Source: an uncultured Ignavibacteria bacterium (lineage in GTDB: Bacteria; Bacteroidota; Ignavibacteria; Tepidaquicellales; Tepidaquicellaceae). From it: 15,170 bases of DNA. A model generated the notes under the pieces. The model saw only the letters and a program-made list of their open reading frames with translations, was not told the DNA's origin and made no database searches. Each line of letters starts with the position of its first letter. Positions within the stretch are counted from its first letter, which is position 1. A program made the translations under genes and the position numbers. This document shows positions 13,470 through 15,170 of the stretch, one piece after another. The stretch lies in assembly GCA_937974175.1 (NCBI GenBank), contig CALJIG010000052.1, positions 1 to 15,170 of the forward strand, read 5' to 3'.

Positions 13470-14408
13470 GAAGAAAATAATCATCAAACACATTCAGCGC
13501 CGTTTAAAAATGCAAATCCGGTAATTTATATTTTCCTGGGATTAATTGTAGTATTTTTTTTATATCAGATAATCGGCGGATTAATTCAATACGCTGCAGT
13601 AGGGGAAGATTTTTCCTCTACTACCGGCAAACTTATTATCACACGTGTAATAATTACATTCGCGCAGTTTATGTTCATACTTTTCCCGGCAATTATGCTT
13701 GCTTATTTGCAGGGAGATAAAGTGAAAGAAACATTCAGATTAAAATCACCAAAGGTTTCTGTCTTTGTCCTGAGCGTTATCGGAATTTTTGTCGTGCAGC
13801 CATTCCTGCAATTATTCATGTACTATCAGAATAAAATTATTTTCTCATTGCCGTTTGGTCAGGATGCTTTGAAAGCTCTGAAAGATTTATTCGATATGTT
13901 GGAAGCTTCGACGTTGAAATTAGTAACAGCTTATTCTACTGCTGAATTTATTGCAATAGTTATAGTCATTGCCGTTACTCCGGCAATCTGCGAAGAATTT
14001 TTATTCAGAGGATTTGTACTTTCAAATTTTGAAAAAGTGAGCAAGCGCACAGCTGCAATATTTTTCTCAGGTTTGTTATTTGCTTTATTCCATTTTCACC
14101 CGTTCAATTTAATTCCATTGGCAGTTCTAGGGATATATTTATCGTTCACAGTCTATCATAGCGGAAGTATTTTTACTGCTATAGTCTGCCATTTTATAAA
14201 TAATTTTATATCTGCACTGGCTGTATTTATCTATGGAAAAGACGAATTTATTTCGAAAGAAATTCCGCCTGATGAAATAATGCAGGTAGTTGTTTTAGGA
14301 ATCGCATCGCTTTTTATTTTTATCGGATTGATATACCTGATAAAAAAGTTTTCAGTATCAAATAAAAATTCAGAAATTATTAATCCTATAAATCCAATAA
14401 TTGAGTAA
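13467..14408 (+). CDS. CPBP-family intramembrane metalloprotease
   Basis: This 313-residue multi-pass membrane protein belongs to the CPBP (CAAX prenyl protease 2/Abi, PF02517) family. The three active-site motifs are present: E176-E177-FLF-R181, F205-ALF-H209 and H242-FIN-N246. Hydrophobic segments at about 18-42, 63-85, 97-118, 154-174, 196-212, 214-228, 240-258 and 275-292 suggest about eight membrane spans. Substrates are unknown for most bacterial members; some act in processing of small peptides or membrane proteins. The start is TTG 13467, because an in-frame stop lies close upstream and the next ATG would remove the first membrane helix. The predicted promoter overlaps this codon. The stop overlaps the cdsA start by 8 bp, suggesting coupling, although the two products have no known joint function. 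Confidence 0.85.
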   Translation: MEENNHQTHSAPFKNANPVIYIFLGLIVVFFLYQIIGGLIQYAAVGEDFSSTTGKLIITRVIITFAQFMFILFPAIMLAYLQGDKVKETFRLKSPKVSVFVLSVIGIFVVQPFLQLFMYYQNKIIFSLPFGQDALKALKDLFDMLEASTLKLVTAYSTAEFIAIVIVIAVTPAICEEFLFRGFVLSNFEKVSKRTAAIFFSGLLFALFHFHPFNLIPLAVLGIYLSFTVYHSGSIFTAIVCHFINNFISALAVFIYGKDEFISKEIPPDEIMQVVVLGIASLFIFIGLIYLIKKFSVSNKNSEIINPINPIIE

Positions 14409-15170
14409 TACAGTAACCAGAATATTAGTCGGTGCGATAGGAATTCCATTATTCCTGTTTATAATTTTTAAAGGCGGAATATATTTTCTGATTTTATCCT
14501 TCATTCTATCATGTATTGCTCTATGGGAATTTTACATGATGTTCAAATCTACCGATATAAATCCCTTAAAAATACTGCCCGGAATAGTTACGATAACTTT
14601 ATTTGTAATGAGCTATTTAGGATATAAAGCCGAAGGATTAATATTGCTAGCAGGGATTATTTTAATTTGTTCGGCAGAAGTATTCAGAGCGAAGCATAAC
14701 CCTTTCAATTCTATTGTCTCGGTATTTGGATTATTTTATGTTGCTCTGCCTTTTCTATTACTGACTAAGATAATTTATTACGAGCAGTTTAATTATATTA
14801 TTTATATTTTTATATTGATATGGACTTGTGATTCTATGGCATTTTTCGGGGGAAAATTTTTAGGAAAGCATAAGCTTTCTGCAATTAGTCCGAAGAAAAC
14901 TTGGGAGGGTTCAGTAACAGGATTAGTGTTCACACTTATCGCTTCTTATTTGTTCTATTATTTCAGCGATGGAAAGCTTACTTTGATTGATGCAATTGTG
15001 CTTGGAGTTTTAATAGGTGTATTTTCTCAGATAGGGGATTTGTTTGAATCGTTGTTCAAGAGAAAATTGAATGTAAAAGATTCCTCACACATAATTCCCG
15101 GACACGGAGGAGTACTGGATAGATTTGACAGCCTTATTTTTGTAACTCCATTGGTATTTATTTACTTGAC
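14401..15170 (+). CDS. cdsA: Phosphatidate cytidylyltransferase CdsA, 3' truncated
   Basis: The frame is open from TTG 14401 to the window edge (256 codons). It encodes a polytopic inner-membrane enzyme that makes CDP-diacylglycerol from phosphatidic acid and CTP, the branch point of phospholipid synthesis. The CdsA family signature lies near the end: FKRKLNVKDSSHIIPGHGGVLDRFDS, with the metal-binding GGVLDRFDS part complete. Upstream are ILIWTCDSMAFFGGKFLGKHKLS and SPKKTWEGSVTG, both hallmarks of the family. Several hydrophobic helices span the first 130 residues. Only about 10-25 residues should be missing compared with E. coli CdsA (285 residues). The TTG start overlaps the CPBP gene by 8 bp and gives the expected short lead before TRILVGAIGIPLFL. 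No ATG occurs until residue 46, inside the conserved part. Confidence 0.93.
   Translation, partial: MSNTVTRILVGAIGIPLFLFIIFKGGIYFLILSFILSCIALWEFYMMFKSTDINPLKILPGIVTITLFVMSYLGYKAEGLILLAGIILICSAEVFRAKHNPFNSIVSVFGLFYVALPFLLLTKIIYYEQFNYIIYIFILIWTCDSMAFFGGKFLGKHKLSAISPKKTWEGSVTGLVFTLIASYLFYYFSDGKLTLIDAIVLGVLIGVFSQIGDLFESLFKRKLNVKDSSHIIPGHGGVLDRFDSLIFVTPLVFIYL

Overview
The window is AT-rich and protein-coding throughout, apart from one intergenic region of about 970 bp. Most genes lack a Shine-Dalgarno sequence, TTG start codons are frequent (lysS, the PLP lyase, scpB, the CPBP protease, cdsA), and one Bacteroidota-type promoter (TTTTG, 20 bp, TACCTTTG) is visible. A DUF3108 protein is also present. 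Together these suggest a member of the Bacteroidota/Ignavibacteria/Chlorobi (FCB) group. That placement is inference from style and gene content, not from a marker-gene tree.

Layout. (1) Plus strand, 1-4227: the 3' end of an unrecognised gene, then fdx (adrenodoxin-type ferredoxin) and iscX, closed by a hairpin terminator. Next come a stand-alone Lon substrate-binding-domain protein overlapping a GT9 (heptosyltransferase-like) glycosyltransferase, a 12-codon apparent remnant of a second glycosyltransferase, an exported DUF3108 protein, and queE (7-deazaguanine/queuosine pathway). (2) Minus strand, 12499 down to 4239: scpA-scpB-rluB-lysS-cbs-PLP lyase-PAP2 phosphatase. All gaps are 55 bp or less, so this could be one transcript ending at the hairpin at 4230-4259. 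It combines chromosome segregation (ScpAB), rRNA modification, tRNA charging and cysteine synthesis by reverse transsulfuration. (3) 12500-13466: a divergent intergenic region with a GC-rich hairpin, a 60-bp tandem repeat array, a 100-bp foldback element with imperfect terminal inverted repeats, and a promoter-like motif. (4) Plus strand, 13467 to the end: a CPBP-family intramembrane protease overlapping cdsA (CDP-diacylglycerol synthase), which runs off the window.

Most genes are ordinary housekeeping genes. The points worth a second look are a perfect intrinsic-terminator-like hairpin inside the start of the queE coding region, a QueE cluster motif with five extra residues (CX3CX7C), the long Phe/Lys-repeat tail on RluB next to an acidic-tailed ScpB, the glycosyltransferase remnant, and the two repeat families in the intergenic region. 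I found no CRISPR array, defence system, tRNA, rRNA or transposase. I see no clear evidence of a wholly new multi-gene system.
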